A DNA stretch of 64,000 nt, taken from Hofstenia miamia. Lineage: Eukaryota; Xenacoelomorpha; Acoela; Hofsteniidae. Of the stretch, positions 10,922-21,904 are shown in pieces. The DNA is taken from assembly GCA_900660155.1 (NCBI GenBank), contig CABFPE010000517.1, positions 95,107 to 159,106 on the forward strand, given 5' to 3'. The notes beneath the pieces are model-generated. The model saw only the letters and a program-made list of their open reading frames with translations, was not told the origin of the DNA and did no database searches. Every line of letters starts with the position of its first letter. Position 1 is the first letter of the stretch. The translations under genes were made by a program, and so were the position numbers.

Positions 10922-12987
10922 TCAAAACTTCTTCAGACTCTCAATGAGCATTAGCATTTCAGACTTTGTTGCTCCGTAATTTAGCACAGCATTGCGGAGC
11001 TTCCGGCTAAAGTATTGTACTGGGCATTTCTGGCCATTGATCAGTTGACTGAGCATGCCACTGATGGCAACTGAACTTGTGTCACAATTGATGATGAATT
11101 CCTTAATGTAGTCTGGTGTATTCAGACTGGGGATCCATCTAAGCTCTCGCTTCACAGCTTGCAGTTCTTCCTGTTCAGCCCAGGTCCAACACAACTCAGT
11201 GTTTTTTCGAAGTAGATTAGATATATGCTTGGTTTGGTTGGATAGTTCAGAGATGAAGGAGCCATAGTAATTAAGAAAACCCATCAGGCATTGGACGCCC
11301 TTAGTGAGCATAGAGTCTCAATATGTTCAAGATGATCCTTCACATTGTTCTTAATAGATATTCTCCCAGGTTCAATCACTCTTCCTAAGAAGGTAACTCG
11401 TGGTGAAATGAGTGAACATTTATTTCTATTTACCCAGAGTCCAGAGTTGTGCAGGATCTTGAGAGTGCGACCAAACTTATCTAAGTGATCAGAGAATGTG
11501 TGTCCTGCAAAGAGAATATCATCCATGTATGTGGTGATCCCAGGTTCAAGAACGTTATCCCCATTCCATAATACATGAGTAACATAATGCTGAAATGTAG
11601 CTGGAGCATTACAAAGCCTGAAGGCCATGTATTTCCACTCGAAAAGGCTATAAAGCATAATAAAAGCAGTTTTCAGGATGTTGGCAGGCTTCATCAGTAT
11701 TTGCCAATAGGCTTTACAGAGATCCAAGCATGAAAATAACTTGTACTTGTGGCATAATATAGAAAATCCTCAATGTGAGGTAACAGATGTGCATCCTTGA
11801 TTGTGATGTTGTTTAGTCATTGAAAGTTGATGCAGAGGTGGTACTTCTCACATTGGTGAATAAACACCATAGGTGCAGCATACGGACTATTAATGTTCTG
11901 TATGATCCCGGCTTTCAATGAGATCACTAAGGATCTGTTCATACTCAGTTCTTAAGTTCTCAGGTGCCCTTTGAACTGGCAACTGAATGGGGTGATCACT
12001 TTTAGTTTCAATGGCATGTTGTTCCCCAACAGCCTTTCCAACATTAATTGATCCGTAGTTAAACACATCATGATGCTGCCATAAGAAGGCAGAGAGTGCG
12101 TCACGTTCTTGTGGACTCAGGTGCCCATGAGTTCTCTCACTTACAGCTGGGATCCAGACTGGATCACTTGGTTCACTCAGATCGCATCATGCTGTAAGAA
12201 ACAGGAGACAGGCTGCAGCTTTGAAGTTGAGTCAGACCAGCGTCGCAACAATGGTTAGCTTTGTTGGACCCATATGGATCAGGCATGCAGAACTATTGAG
12301 CACAGTAATGTAAGTCATTCCATGAGAGACATGACAAAGGTCTGGAGAGAGATGTAGACTGTGAAGGCGTTTTCCCCTTTGTCCCAAGATCATGATCTCC
12401 CCCTCATAAGGAGAGCTTGTAGTGACAGCAACTTGTCGCCAGTGCCATGGTTCCATGACGATAGTATTGGTTAATTTTAATAAGATTTCTTTGTTACAAG
12501 CAGCAGTAAGCTCTTCCTGTGGCTTGCTTTTGTGAATAGAGAGAGTGTTGGTTCCATAATCAATTATGCACACATTCCTCTGAATGAAGTTTTTTCCTAG
12601 AATGACATCATATAGTAGAGGCTGATTGCAGGTGTCAACCACAATAAGGTCCATGCAAAAACATTCTTAGTGGATGTGCAACTCAAGGTTTTTGATCTGG
12701 CCATTCAGTGAAATAGTGTTCCCTGAAGCATCCAACAAACAGACGGTGGAAGGTAACAGATCTTCTCTATGTAAGCAAAGCTTGTTACAGCAGGTGTTGC
12801 TTATGATGGATACAGAAGCTCCTGTATCAATGGTGGCATTAATCAGCAATCCATTCACATCCACGGGGATGACATTAGTGCGTAGCAATGAAGTTATCAC
12901 CAAAACATCATGTGCATGGTTTTTGTGAGGAGGTGCTCCAACTAATTTAAATTGTTGACAGACTAGACCAGGGTGTTGGGAGTGCAC
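10922..12987 (-). pseudogene. Protease, RT and RNase H region, right copy
   Basis: Segment 12987-12667 contains the aspartic protease motif IDTGASVSII. Segment 11727-11284 contains RT palm motifs FRLCNAPATFQ and TYMDDILFAG, with the YMDD catalytic site. Segment 11311-10922 contains MGFLNYYGSFISEL and the RNase H motif CPVQYFSRKL. The order is that of Gypsy pol read leftwards. Broken in several places. Confidence 0.88.
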
Positions 12988-14268
12988 ACTTCAACAGATG
13001 GCTCATCAATGATGATGCCATCCCCATCTGCAATTAGGCGGATAACAGCCCCACTCTGAGTATGAATGTGAGCTGACTGTCTTTCACTGTCTGTCTTCTT
13101 TTGAACAGTAGCAGAACTTGAAGAGGTTAAAGTTTTAGAGGTAGTTTGACCCGTCTTTAGGTCACTAGCATCTCTCTTGATGTGTGTTGTATTCTGTAGC
13201 ATGTAAACAATGCTAATTGCCTTCTTAATAATAAAGTTCAAATCATCTTCTAGGACACATTTAAGTTTGAGGCAGCTCCTGATGGTAGAAAGGAATTGCT
13301 GACAAATGTATGAGAAGAGATCGTGTCTCAAGTATTCTGGTGTTAGCCTGCTGAGGTGAAAGAGTCTATTGACTTGCATAATGTAGGTCCTCACATTGTC
13401 TCCCTTCTTGAAGGAAAGATCACATAAAAGCATCTTATATTGCTGCTTGATGTGACCAATGAGTAACTGATAATTTGTCTTAACTTCCCTATCCAGCATC
13501 ATGTACTGATTGTACACAAGGCCTTGAAGGAACATGGGAAACTGTGCAGCAGCAGTGTCTTGAGTGGTTTTATACTGCTTCATTGTAAGCTTGAAAAGAA
13601 AGAGCCACTCATTGAATGACTGTGAGATTTCATCTATTTTACCAGTGAATTTTATTCAATACTGAGTGTTGATTGAAAAGATTTGATTGTTCTTTCCCAG
13701 GGGCTTTTGTAGGCAAAATAGATTGAGTGAAGCATGGACAGAAAGTAGCCATAGTCGAATGACGGTCACTCAGAGGAGAAGGTGGAACAATCATAGTGGT
13801 TGGAGTAACTGAGACATTCATGGGTGCCAGAGGCACAACTGTTATGTTTGGGGTACAAGAGCTCAGCACAGCTACTGTAGTTAGCATTGCGACTTGAGAA
13901 AGGGCAAACTGAGTGAAGGTAGGTGCTCCACTTGTAAAAGAGAGAATGGGGGTAATGAATGGTGGCGTCACAGGTGACGTTTTAGGTGCTGACAAAGCTT
14001 GAGAAAGGTGGGCAGACATTGTCTGTGAGATAACCATTGAGAACTTTTCCAAGAGAGCATCAAGAGCTTTGTCCAAAAGGGCGCGGGTTACATACTCAGG
14101 TTCTTCTGGGGAAGTCAGAGGGGAATGTGGGATAGATTCCTGAATTTGCATCTCCAAGGCTGAGATTGAGTCAAGCAGACATCTTTTACGCTGCCAAGCA
14201 ATGGTGACTTGGTGTCTCATTTCAGCTTGTAAGGCGTCAAAACGGGTTTCACAGGAATGGCGCTGCAA
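12963..14268 (-). pseudogene. gag region of the Gypsy element
   Basis: Segment 14268-13639 is serine/threonine/proline-rich. Segment 13583-12963 has capsid-like features such as MKQYKTTQDTAAAQFPMFLQ and repeated hydrophobic helices. It lies directly upstream of protease, where gag belongs. I did not see a CCHC zinc knuckle. Identification rests on position and general character. Broken. Confidence 0.7.
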
Positions 14269-15154
14269 GATCTGTTAAGCAAGGGCTTCTCTGAGCTGTT
14301 GAACTTCAGGTGTCAGCTACTCAGAAGGAGGCGACGGGACGGTGGTGTATACAAAAGAAACAGATTCGACAGGGCAGCAGGAGTGGGGGTCTCTTGCAAG
14401 AAAACTTCAGAGGATGTAGATATACCAGAAACAGGTTTGGTGGGGTAGGAGTCAGTAAAACAACAACAGAATTAAGTCCAGTGGTGCGAGGGACAGCATC
14501 CAAGCTAGGGGAAACCCTGAGTGGGAGTCCCATTATGAGAATTAGAAAAATCCATATCCATAAGAACAAGAATAATTAAACAAGTAAAAGTAAAGTAGGA
14601 GAAAAAGGTTCCAATAACAATTCCAATAATGTAGGAGAAACATCCAACTGTGTAGGAGAAATAAAAGCACTTGACAGATGGTAGCAGGGCATAGGTACAC
14701 AATCAAAATTCTAGAGAAACAAGACAAACCAATATAGCACTAAGAATGGGTAAGAATAGAGTCAGGGCTCAGTTACAGCATCAGATCACAGAGCTGGCAA
14801 ATGTAAAATTATGTATAAGGTGAAGTTGCACATTGATGTGTGATGAAATAGATCATAGTCAGGGGAAATCCATCCCAGCTGACTCACACCCAGTAGAAAA
14901 ACAAAACCAAATACAATAAAGAAGCATCATAACAGTTCTGTTTCACTTAACAATCACCAAGTGAAAAATGGGCAACCACCTTGGTAGGCACACAAACTTC
15001 ATGACTGGAGTACATCTCTGAGCATTGATCCATCTGCACACAGTAACAGAATGGAGTAGATAGCTAAACTGACACTCCAGAGTGTCCAAGAATCACGTCA
15101 GGGTCACCATTTAGAATCACGGGGTGTGTCTAGCAGCTCAAGTGGTATGAAGTT
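14269..15154 (-). other. 5' leader of the Gypsy element
   Basis: Non-coding stretch between gag and the 5' LTR on the minus strand. It holds the primer site at 15091-15109. The short open frames seen in both strands at 14257-14727 look like chance frames in GC-richer sequence. Confidence 0.6.
15091..15109 (-). promoter_or_regulatory. tRNA-Trp primer binding site
   Basis: On the minus strand this reads TGGTGACCCTGACGTGATT, nearly the exact complement of the animal tRNA-Trp 3' end with CCA. It lies 45 bp inside the LTR edge defined by TCTACA, instead of directly next to it. Confidence 0.85.
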
Positions 15155-15996
15155 TGTAGAAGATTACCATTGCCAAGAGCAACCTGTGCTCTAACAAAAC
15201 AAATGAAGATTAGTAGATCGCCAATTTCATTGTAGAAAAAAGTAATTCCAAGATGGTTAAAGTAGCTACCAATTCACACACCATCTTGCCAAAGCCAAGT
15301 CATTAGAATCCATCCTTACAATCCAAGGTGCTAATCATGTGCCTCAAGTTGTAATTTCTAGCTCAATAAAACCAATTTATCTCAGTGTTTATCTTCTCAG
15401 CTCATGTAATAAAGATATTAAATAATGTGTAATTACCATGTATTCATGTATGCCAACAGCATAGTATATTCACATTCTGTGATAGTTTGTGCATGTTTGA
15501 TCGATAGATGTAGTAGTTCTTTTATTTCCTATGCCTATACATAGCCTAAAGTGACCACAATATGGGCTCAAATCTGTCATGGAGCAAGTTATAGCCCCAA
15601 GCACAGTGGAGTTCCTCCCGCATTATCACTGGATCTTACAATTGCATTATTATAGAATTCATACCAAAGCTAAAAAAGTTAGTAAATGATAAAATAATAA
15701 AAGAGCAAATGTTATCCAGTGAGAACGAAATTTATTTGATGTTTGATTACATTGAGTTCCCTATTTATTACAAGAGAAGGTAAATATTTACTGTTTTACA
15801 AAGTTAGTTTGTTTTCCTTGCAAATTAACTGAGCAATTACATGTAATCTAAAGCTTGAGGGGACAATTACTAAATTTGAAACTTAAGTTTGAAAAGATCA
15901 CAAATTAATAAAATCACTAAACTAAATAGCACCAAATTAATTGGAGAGTGCCTAAAATCAAATAAAAATTAAACAAAGTCCCCAAGTGACTCTACA
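15155..15996 (-). repeat. 5' LTR of the Gypsy element
   Basis: 842-bp LTR starting TGTAGA and ending TCTACA, flanked on the right by ATAA. It has about 100 bp (around 15859-15961) not present in the inner LTR copy, plus a short insertion near 15510-15530. Confidence 0.85.
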
Positions 15997-16000
15997 ATAA

Positions 16001-18476
16001 CAATTATTTACTTTTTAGAGAAATGTGAAATATAAATGCTGTTTTGTTTGAACATGGACATAAAAAGTAAATATAACCCTAATATTTGGGTCTTGAGTGT
16101 TTGAATGAACAGACATTTGTGAATTTCTTTGCTTAAGGCTGTGAATCAGAATGATGCCATAAATTCACCAAAATATCTTGTTTGTTTGTGAAAAACATTT
16201 TTATTTAAAAAATGATATGTTAAATTATTATCAAGTTTTATACAAAAAATCCAAAAAAATATCTAAAGCTTGGTGTGCTGCTGTAATTTGGGCCATTGAA
16301 TTGTATAATTTAGGGTTTGCAACCCCTGGTTGGCTATAAATCACGGAATTGGAAATGAATGATGTGAGCATTAAGTGATTCATCATCAGCAAATTTATTG
16401 ATATTGCTTTTATCATAACTATACTAAAATTATTGCAAAGCTTAATTAACACTTAATTTAGAGCACTTATTTTAGATTAGTATACTTATAAATTAAATAA
16501 ATCTCTTAAGTCTATAAATAAATATTTTTAATGCTTAATGTAAGTGTTTTCAAAGAAATTTCTGCACATTCTGTATTTCAGAGGTCAGAAATGACGTCAA
16601 ACCAATAGAGCAGATAATGGGATTAAAACTAAAGAGGTAATATTAAATAATCTAGGAAATTTTAAATACTGGCAACCAATTTTTTTGAAAATTTTCAATA
16701 CGACTTACACAAAAAATAGATATTTTAAAACTCTTTAAAATTTTAGGAATTCATTTGAAAACTTTGTGACCTCTTACCAATTTCATAGTTTGGAAAGGAC
16801 AAATAAAATTCGTAACACTTCATGTTTCGTAAAATTTATATTTTGAGGTTTATATTTGATTGTTAAATGCCTGCCTGTCTTTTTATAATTAACCTTACTA
16901 ATCAATTTTTTTCTCTGTGTGGATAGCATTCTTAAAATTAAAATATTGATTTTATTTAATTTAAAAGTTTTGAGCTTGATCTGAAAATTATCAATTTTAA
17001 CATTTAGTAAATAGGTAAATATTTTTTGATCTTGGGATTAATCAAGAACAGCTCACAATTCTTTTTATTTGAAAGGTGTGCGGATAAATGTTTTAACGTT
17101 TTTCTAAATTAGATTTGCAGTCTTAATTGTCAAATTCATTGAATTTACCATATCGATGAGCCTACGTCGTTTTACAAAGACCAAGATATTTTGACTGAAT
17201 CCTAATTGTATGTTGGGCTTGGGACATAGAATTTCGATTTATCAGCATTTTTAATTTTGAAATTAGTCTTAAAATTAGGTATAGCTGTTTAATTCTGGTA
17301 GCTCCATTTTTCCACAAGTACTGGATTTTTAGCTTTATTAGGAATTTATAATTATTAATTTCGAAAGCAATATAGTTTACTTAAAATTTGGAAACAGAAG
17401 AAACGCGTATTTTTGGTTGATCATATTTGAATTACCGTCTATTTTATTGCTACATTGTCATTTGCTTTGATGTACACAGATAAAAATGTTTTGACATTTG
17501 ATAATTTCTGAATTGTTCTTTATCTCATACTTCCCAACCATCCCTCATGCGTCTCATGTCATGACAATACGCTATGGAAGAGACCTCACCTCTGAATATT
17601 GTACCGATTTTTTTATCAACAGTTTGCGATAATGTAGTATCGTTTCATTCGATATAACGTGCATGTAAATTCTAGTTGGTAAAGTCTTTTAAAACTCCCT
17701 GTGTCGTCTGCATTGAAAATGTGTCTTAGAAGTCATAAGTCACTAGCATTTTCATTAAATTAGCTTTCCTACAGTGACATTTTTATTCAACAAGGCAAAA
17801 TTGTGTGGCCGAGGTTGTTAGAAATTTTTAGTCTTTAATTGCCGAAATAATGTTAGATACGCATCGTGATAATCCTCTTTTCGTTTCTTCCGATTTGATG
17901 AGGTATAATTTTGAAGAAGCATCTTAGTATTTAAAATAGTGATAAGGTTGACTTCGTGAATATTATCCTTCAGCAAATTGGATCCACGAATTTCATTAAC
18001 GTCAATTATAGCAAGTCTTTCATTTGGTCTGAGATGAATGTTTTACCGCATTCATTTAGTCTAAAATTTTATGAAGCTTTGCCCGTCAAAATGAATGCAT
18101 TGTTTCCAGCAAGTATTTTAAACTCTTCAAATATTGTCTTGTCAATAGAGCAATTAAATGGGTATTTCTCATTGAGTTGATAAAATCACTGGAAATGTCA
18201 ATTGTTTGTGATTATTCAAATCGTTTACTGTAAAAGGGACTTGAAATTCACTTCCTATATTTCGATGTAGCGAATTGCAGTTCACTACAACAGAACAAAT
18301 GCAGCTTATTGGGAATTAGAAACAGGATGTAACAAGGAATCGCTGTAGATATAGGCTGCAGTCCTTCAATTGAGACCGCTTGCCTTCGCGATCGCACAGA
18401 TGCAAAGATTTCATGTGTCTAAATTGCTTAAAGAATTATTTAGTTGCTTAATTTAAGGACGCTGAATTTAGAACTG
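16001..18476. other. AT-rich interval, no gene recognised
   Basis: About 2.5 kb of unique-looking AT-rich DNA. The longest open segment (17956-18180, 74 codons on +) has no recognisable domain and no splice context. Confidence 0.5.
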
Positions 18477-19737
18477 TCAGGTATTTTGATCATTAATTCG
18501 AAAGATAATGCTTTCTGCGAAAATCTTTGTGCGGCTAATTATAATTTCACTGGTTCTCGTGCCTTCTGAAGTTTTCAACCTGAGTTGCTCTTCTACATAT
18601 TCCTTTAGCCCTAGTGCTTCTGCTTCTACAGTTTCCTCCACACTTACCAGCCCTTTCTCTCGCTTATGCCTTGCAATGTACAGCCTATCTACATCTCCAT
18701 TTAAGTTGAATGCTTTCTCTGCTGTTAATATCTTCCTTGTCTCCCTGTCTAATTCCCTCAGTTCATTCTTGTTCCACCTAACTATTCCTGCCGAATATCT
18801 CAACACTGGTATCGCCTTCGTATTAATTGCCTTTATGCTGTTCTGCCCATTCAATGTTGACTTCTGTAGTACCTTCCTTACTCTCCTCTTGTATTCTTTT
18901 CTTAACCTCGTCCTTATTTGCTCATGATCTGTTCTATCTTTCTCTATCACACCTAAGTACTTGTACCCCTCTTTGACTTCCTCAATCTTATCCCCACTGT
19001 TCGTCCTCAAACCATCTCCATCTATGCACTTGCCTCTGGTAATTGTCACTGTCGCACACTTTCCTAATCCAAATTCCAACCCAGAATCTCTGCTTGTTTT
19101 CTCAAATGTCTCCACTTGCTTCTGCAACATCCTCCTTGAACTAGCATACATCTTCAGGTCGTCGATATACCACAGGTAACTCACTGCTCTACCATTCTTC
19201 CGCAACTTATATCCTATACCTGTCTCCTTTAACTTTTCTGTGATGGGGATTAAGCTAACTACAAACAGTAGTGGTGCTAAGCTGTCTCCCTGGAATATAC
19301 CTCGCCTAAACCTACACCTGTGCCCGTCTATCTCAGTCTGTCACTTTCCCATCTCCCTCTCTAGAAACTCAACCCATTTCCGTGAAACTCCATTGGCCTC
19401 TAGCGTCCTCAATACCCACCTATGCGATATGCTGTCCTATGCCTTCCTGTAGTCTATCCATGCCATCGCTAAGTTTGTCTTCCTTGTTCTACAATTCTCC
19501 ATTACTGTCTGGTCTATTAACAACTGATCTTTGCATCCCTTCTGCTTCTCTGGCATCAACCTGTTCTGTTCTAAGTAACATGCCAGTCTACTTGAAATCA
19601 CAGAAATTTGCAATTTCCAAGTTGTTGGCAGACATGTTATTGGTCTGAAGTTGCTTGCCTGACTACCTTTCTTTGGGTCCTTCTGTATCAGAAATGTCCT
19701 TCTACCATCCACTTTGGGCACCCACTCATCACACTCA
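18477..19737 (-). pseudogene. LINE reverse transcriptase fragment, R2/NeSL-like
   Basis: One minus-strand frame runs the whole length with only two in-frame stops: TAG at 19436-19434 in RKA-stop-DSISHRWV, where a tyrosine is expected, and TGA at 19343-19341, where tryptophan is likely. RT motifs in order are NFRPITCLPT, AMAWIDYRKA, RRGIFQGDSLAPLLF and the catalytic YIDDLK, then LEFGLGKCA, YKYLGVIEKD and AIPVLRYSAGIVRWNK. This set resembles R2/NeSL-type LINE enzymes, which reverse-transcribe their own RNA at the target site. The N-terminal DNA-binding part and C-terminal endonuclease are missing, so it is truncated at both ends. The 5' side abuts a (TTA)n run. Confidence 0.85.
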
Positions 19738-19738
19738 C

Positions 19739-19794
<56 letters not shown>

Positions 19795-19813
19795 GTTATT
19801 ATTATTATTATTA
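19739..19813. repeat. (TTA)n microsatellite
   Basis: About 25 TTA units with one interruption, directly at the truncated 5' edge of the LINE fragment. Translation of this run produces long meaningless poly-Ile or poly-Tyr frames. Confidence 0.95.
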
Positions 19814-19941
19814 AAAACATATAAAAAACATTAAACTAAATATAAATCAAGTACCAATAAAGCAAAGTGAATCAATAAATTATTGTTGAGATTGATAATG
19901 ATTTAAATTTCGAACAATTTTAATGACTAAAATTAAAAAAA

Positions 19942-20481
19942 TTGTTTCTGGAGTTAGGTATCTTTACCATCTGCGAAACGTCTCAAATATATATCACAAT
20001 TAATAAGTTATTTTTTTTATCTCATTTTCAATATTGCTCATTTCTCTTTACAAACATAAATTCAAAATATCGCATACTTCTGTCTAAAACTTTCAATTGG
20101 TTTCTTAAACCACTTAACTTTGCGCAAAAACATGACAGTTCATCCGTCTATCGAATTCAATATAAAATATTAGCTCCTTATTACAGAATTCAAATGCATA
20201 TGGTATCAATATTATTTAAGTGTAAATCTGGTACACCTTCTCTTTCATTTTTAAAACAATATATTAAGTTAAATGAACGTTCTCAAAAATTTTTATGCTT
20301 AGATAAACATTCAAATAGTTTTCACTACATAGCAACTAAAATTTGGAATAACTTAGACAATGAAATTAAAATGGAAATTAACTATAAAAAATTTAGAAAA
20401 AAAGTGCGAACATTCCTCTTTCACAGACAATGCATACTTAATGACAATAATACACTACACTCCTTCGAAAATTTCGTATGA
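19942..20481 (+). pseudogene. C-terminal end of a CR1/Jockey-like LINE ORF2
   Basis: A 179-codon open segment ends in the signature found at the C-terminus of CR1/Jockey-type LINE proteins: ATKIWNNLDNEIKM, then YKKFRKKVRTFLF, then a short tail and stop. Earlier parts (LSHFQYC..., SVYRIQYKILAPY) fit the usual thumb-to-C-terminal stretch of these proteins. The catalytic RT motifs lie upstream and are absent, so this is a 5'-truncated copy, the usual outcome of LINE insertion. The first ~20 residues may not be original. It is on the opposite strand to the RT fragment at 18477-19737 and from a different LINE group. Confidence 0.65.
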
Positions 20482-20815
20482 TCCTAGATAATGTACACAC
20501 ACACAAATCCTCAACAAACACATGTATATGTTACTATTATTTTGTAAGTAGTTTTTAGTTTATAGTCTTGTACTAAAGAATTTTTGCAATAAATTGCTTT
20601 TGACTCTTAAAACGGGACGGTAATGCACTTCATGCAGCCGAAACATACATTGAGCATCTAAACAAAAATTCACACAAACACTGATTATATTAGTATATAT
20701 TGTACGCATTAATTTGTAGTTAAATATTTGCTTATAATATATTTTTCTTTTGTCACGTGTTAGTTTGTAGATTTTTTGTATACATTGAGCAATAAATTTG
20801 CTTTGATTGTTATAC
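20482..20815 (+). repeat. 3' tail of the CR1-like LINE, tail motif twice
   Basis: After the LINE stop codon, GCAATAAATTGCTTTTGA (20586-20603) and AGCAATAAATTTGCTTTGA (20788-20806) are similar. This suggests two 3' ends of the same LINE type, or one end plus a second fragment, with the second starting somewhere after 20610. Confidence 0.45.
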
Positions 20816-21074
20816 CGAAGGTATGGCTCTATAAAAATTAAATGCGGTCTCAGTTGGTTTTTCTTATTGTAAAAAAGTTATTATCGAGTACTTGTGAGCA
20901 CGGGTAAAAAGTATTTTTTACGGTGTGATGTGCCATTAAAATCTCTATCTGAACATTGCTATTACAACAATTATTTTTGTAACAAACCACTGTGAAGTTA
21001 AAAAAATAGTATCTTTTACTCGCGAGCCCAAAAAAAGCAAATACCAAACACCTCATCGCTAGCTTTCCCTCAGT

Positions 21075-21076
<2 letters not shown>

Positions 21077-21116
<40 letters not shown>
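21077..21116. repeat. (AT)n microsatellite
   Basis: Twenty AT units directly next to GCGACCGGTTTCG. Confidence 0.95.
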
Positions 21117-21119
<3 letters not shown>

Positions 21120-21277
21120 ACCGGTTTCGATTCAAAATCTTTACCAGAACAAATTTGGAAATTACAATTAACTACACTTAAAATTAATAAAAATTGAATG
21201 CATTCGAAAATGTTGATGTTATAATAATTTTTTTCATTAATCTTGATCTTATTTCTTTATATATAGTGTTTTTTTTG

Positions 21278-21281
<4 letters not shown>
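21117..21281 (-). mobile_element. Possible LINE 3' end with (TA)n tail
   Basis: On the minus strand the end reads GATTTTGAATCGAAACCGGT followed by CGC and then (TA)n. A small hairpin (GATT/AATC) followed by CGAAACCGG is a pattern I associate with the 3' ends of some invertebrate LINEs, which often carry short tandem tails. No coding remnant was recognised, so this rests on one motif. Confidence 0.35.

Positions 21282-21308
<27 letters not shown>
21282..21308. repeat. (AT)n microsatellite
   Basis: Thirteen AT units. Together with 21077-21116 it brackets the CCGGTTTCG fragment. Confidence 0.95.
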
Positions 21309-21313
<5 letters not shown>

Positions 21314-21388
21314 TGTAGAGCACTATTTTTTCTATCATCTGCGTTATTCATATTTCATGTAAACCTTGTTTTAGTGCAGTTAAAATCT

Positions 21389-21740
21389 TCACATCAAGGT
21401 ATGATTGTTTTGATTTGTAATACCATATGTATATAGTAGTTCTTGATGCACGTAGCTGTTCATTTTGTGATTCTTTTTAACAAAAATAAGAAGACATTTC
21501 TTCCCATCTGACGCCACAATCCCAAGACAAATGAGCTTGGCAGGGTTCTTAGAGACTGTAGAATACCTCAAAGTTTTGTCAACAACTTTTAATTTTAGTT
21601 TGTAAACATTCACCAGTCTGTTGCATTGCAACCTTTAGATTTTTAAAATGTCTAATGGCTTGTGACCCGCTCTTAGTAAATTCGCAATGTCCATACGCCT
21701 CGCTTCAAAATCTATTTCGCTGTCATCATAGCGCTTCTGT
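21389..21740 (-). pseudogene. Tc1/mariner-superfamily transposase remnant
   Basis: A first segment (about 21740-21635) reads RRMDIANLLRAGHKPLDILK, the start of a helix-turn-helix as in Tc-like transposases. After a stop, the next segment (21631-21389) reads LRYSTVSKNPAKLICLGIVASDGKK, which matches the central catalytic-domain pattern 'VSK.PA..M.LG.VASNG' of the same proteins. The second HTH, first catalytic aspartate region and the whole C-terminal part are lacking, so most of the gene between and after these pieces has been lost. Identification is by motif pattern only. Confidence 0.55.
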
Positions 21741-21851
21741 TGTTTTAATGCCAACCACCACATTTTCCAAAACAAAAATTGAAGCCGATCTGTGCAATAT
21801 TTTAAGAATGTGTGGCTATTTAAGATTTTTTCCGCGTACTTATGCCACGCC

Positions 21852-21861
21852 ATATATATAC

Positions 21862-21900
<39 letters not shown>

Positions 21901-21904
21901 TATA
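21852..21904. repeat. (AT)n microsatellite, imperfect
   Basis: TA-rich run with ACG and ACAC interruptions, just upstream (minus-strand sense) of the Tc-like remnant. Confidence 0.9.

Larger units (their letters stand above)
2278..15996 (-). mobile_element. Gypsy-group LTR retrotransposon, broken
   Basis: Read on the minus strand: 5' LTR (15996-15155), leader with tRNA-Trp primer site, gag, protease, reverse transcriptase, RNase H, integrase, an unidentified third coding region, polypurine tract and 3' LTR. Protease before RT and integrase last is the Gypsy (Metaviridae) order. LTR outer ends read TGTAGA...TCTACA. The four bases ATAA flank the whole unit on both sides (2274-2277 and 15997-16000), a plausible 4-bp target duplication. 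The outer LTRs differ by about 6% by eye. Every coding region carries several breaks, so it is a fossil. Single N characters at 2695 and 10785 lie beside duplicated blocks, so the assembled length overstates the real element. Confidence 0.9.

Noticed and set aside
14257-14727. Overlapping plus- and minus-strand frames of 60-89 codons
   Set aside because: They lie in the Gypsy leader, overlap on both strands and contain no domain; chance frames.
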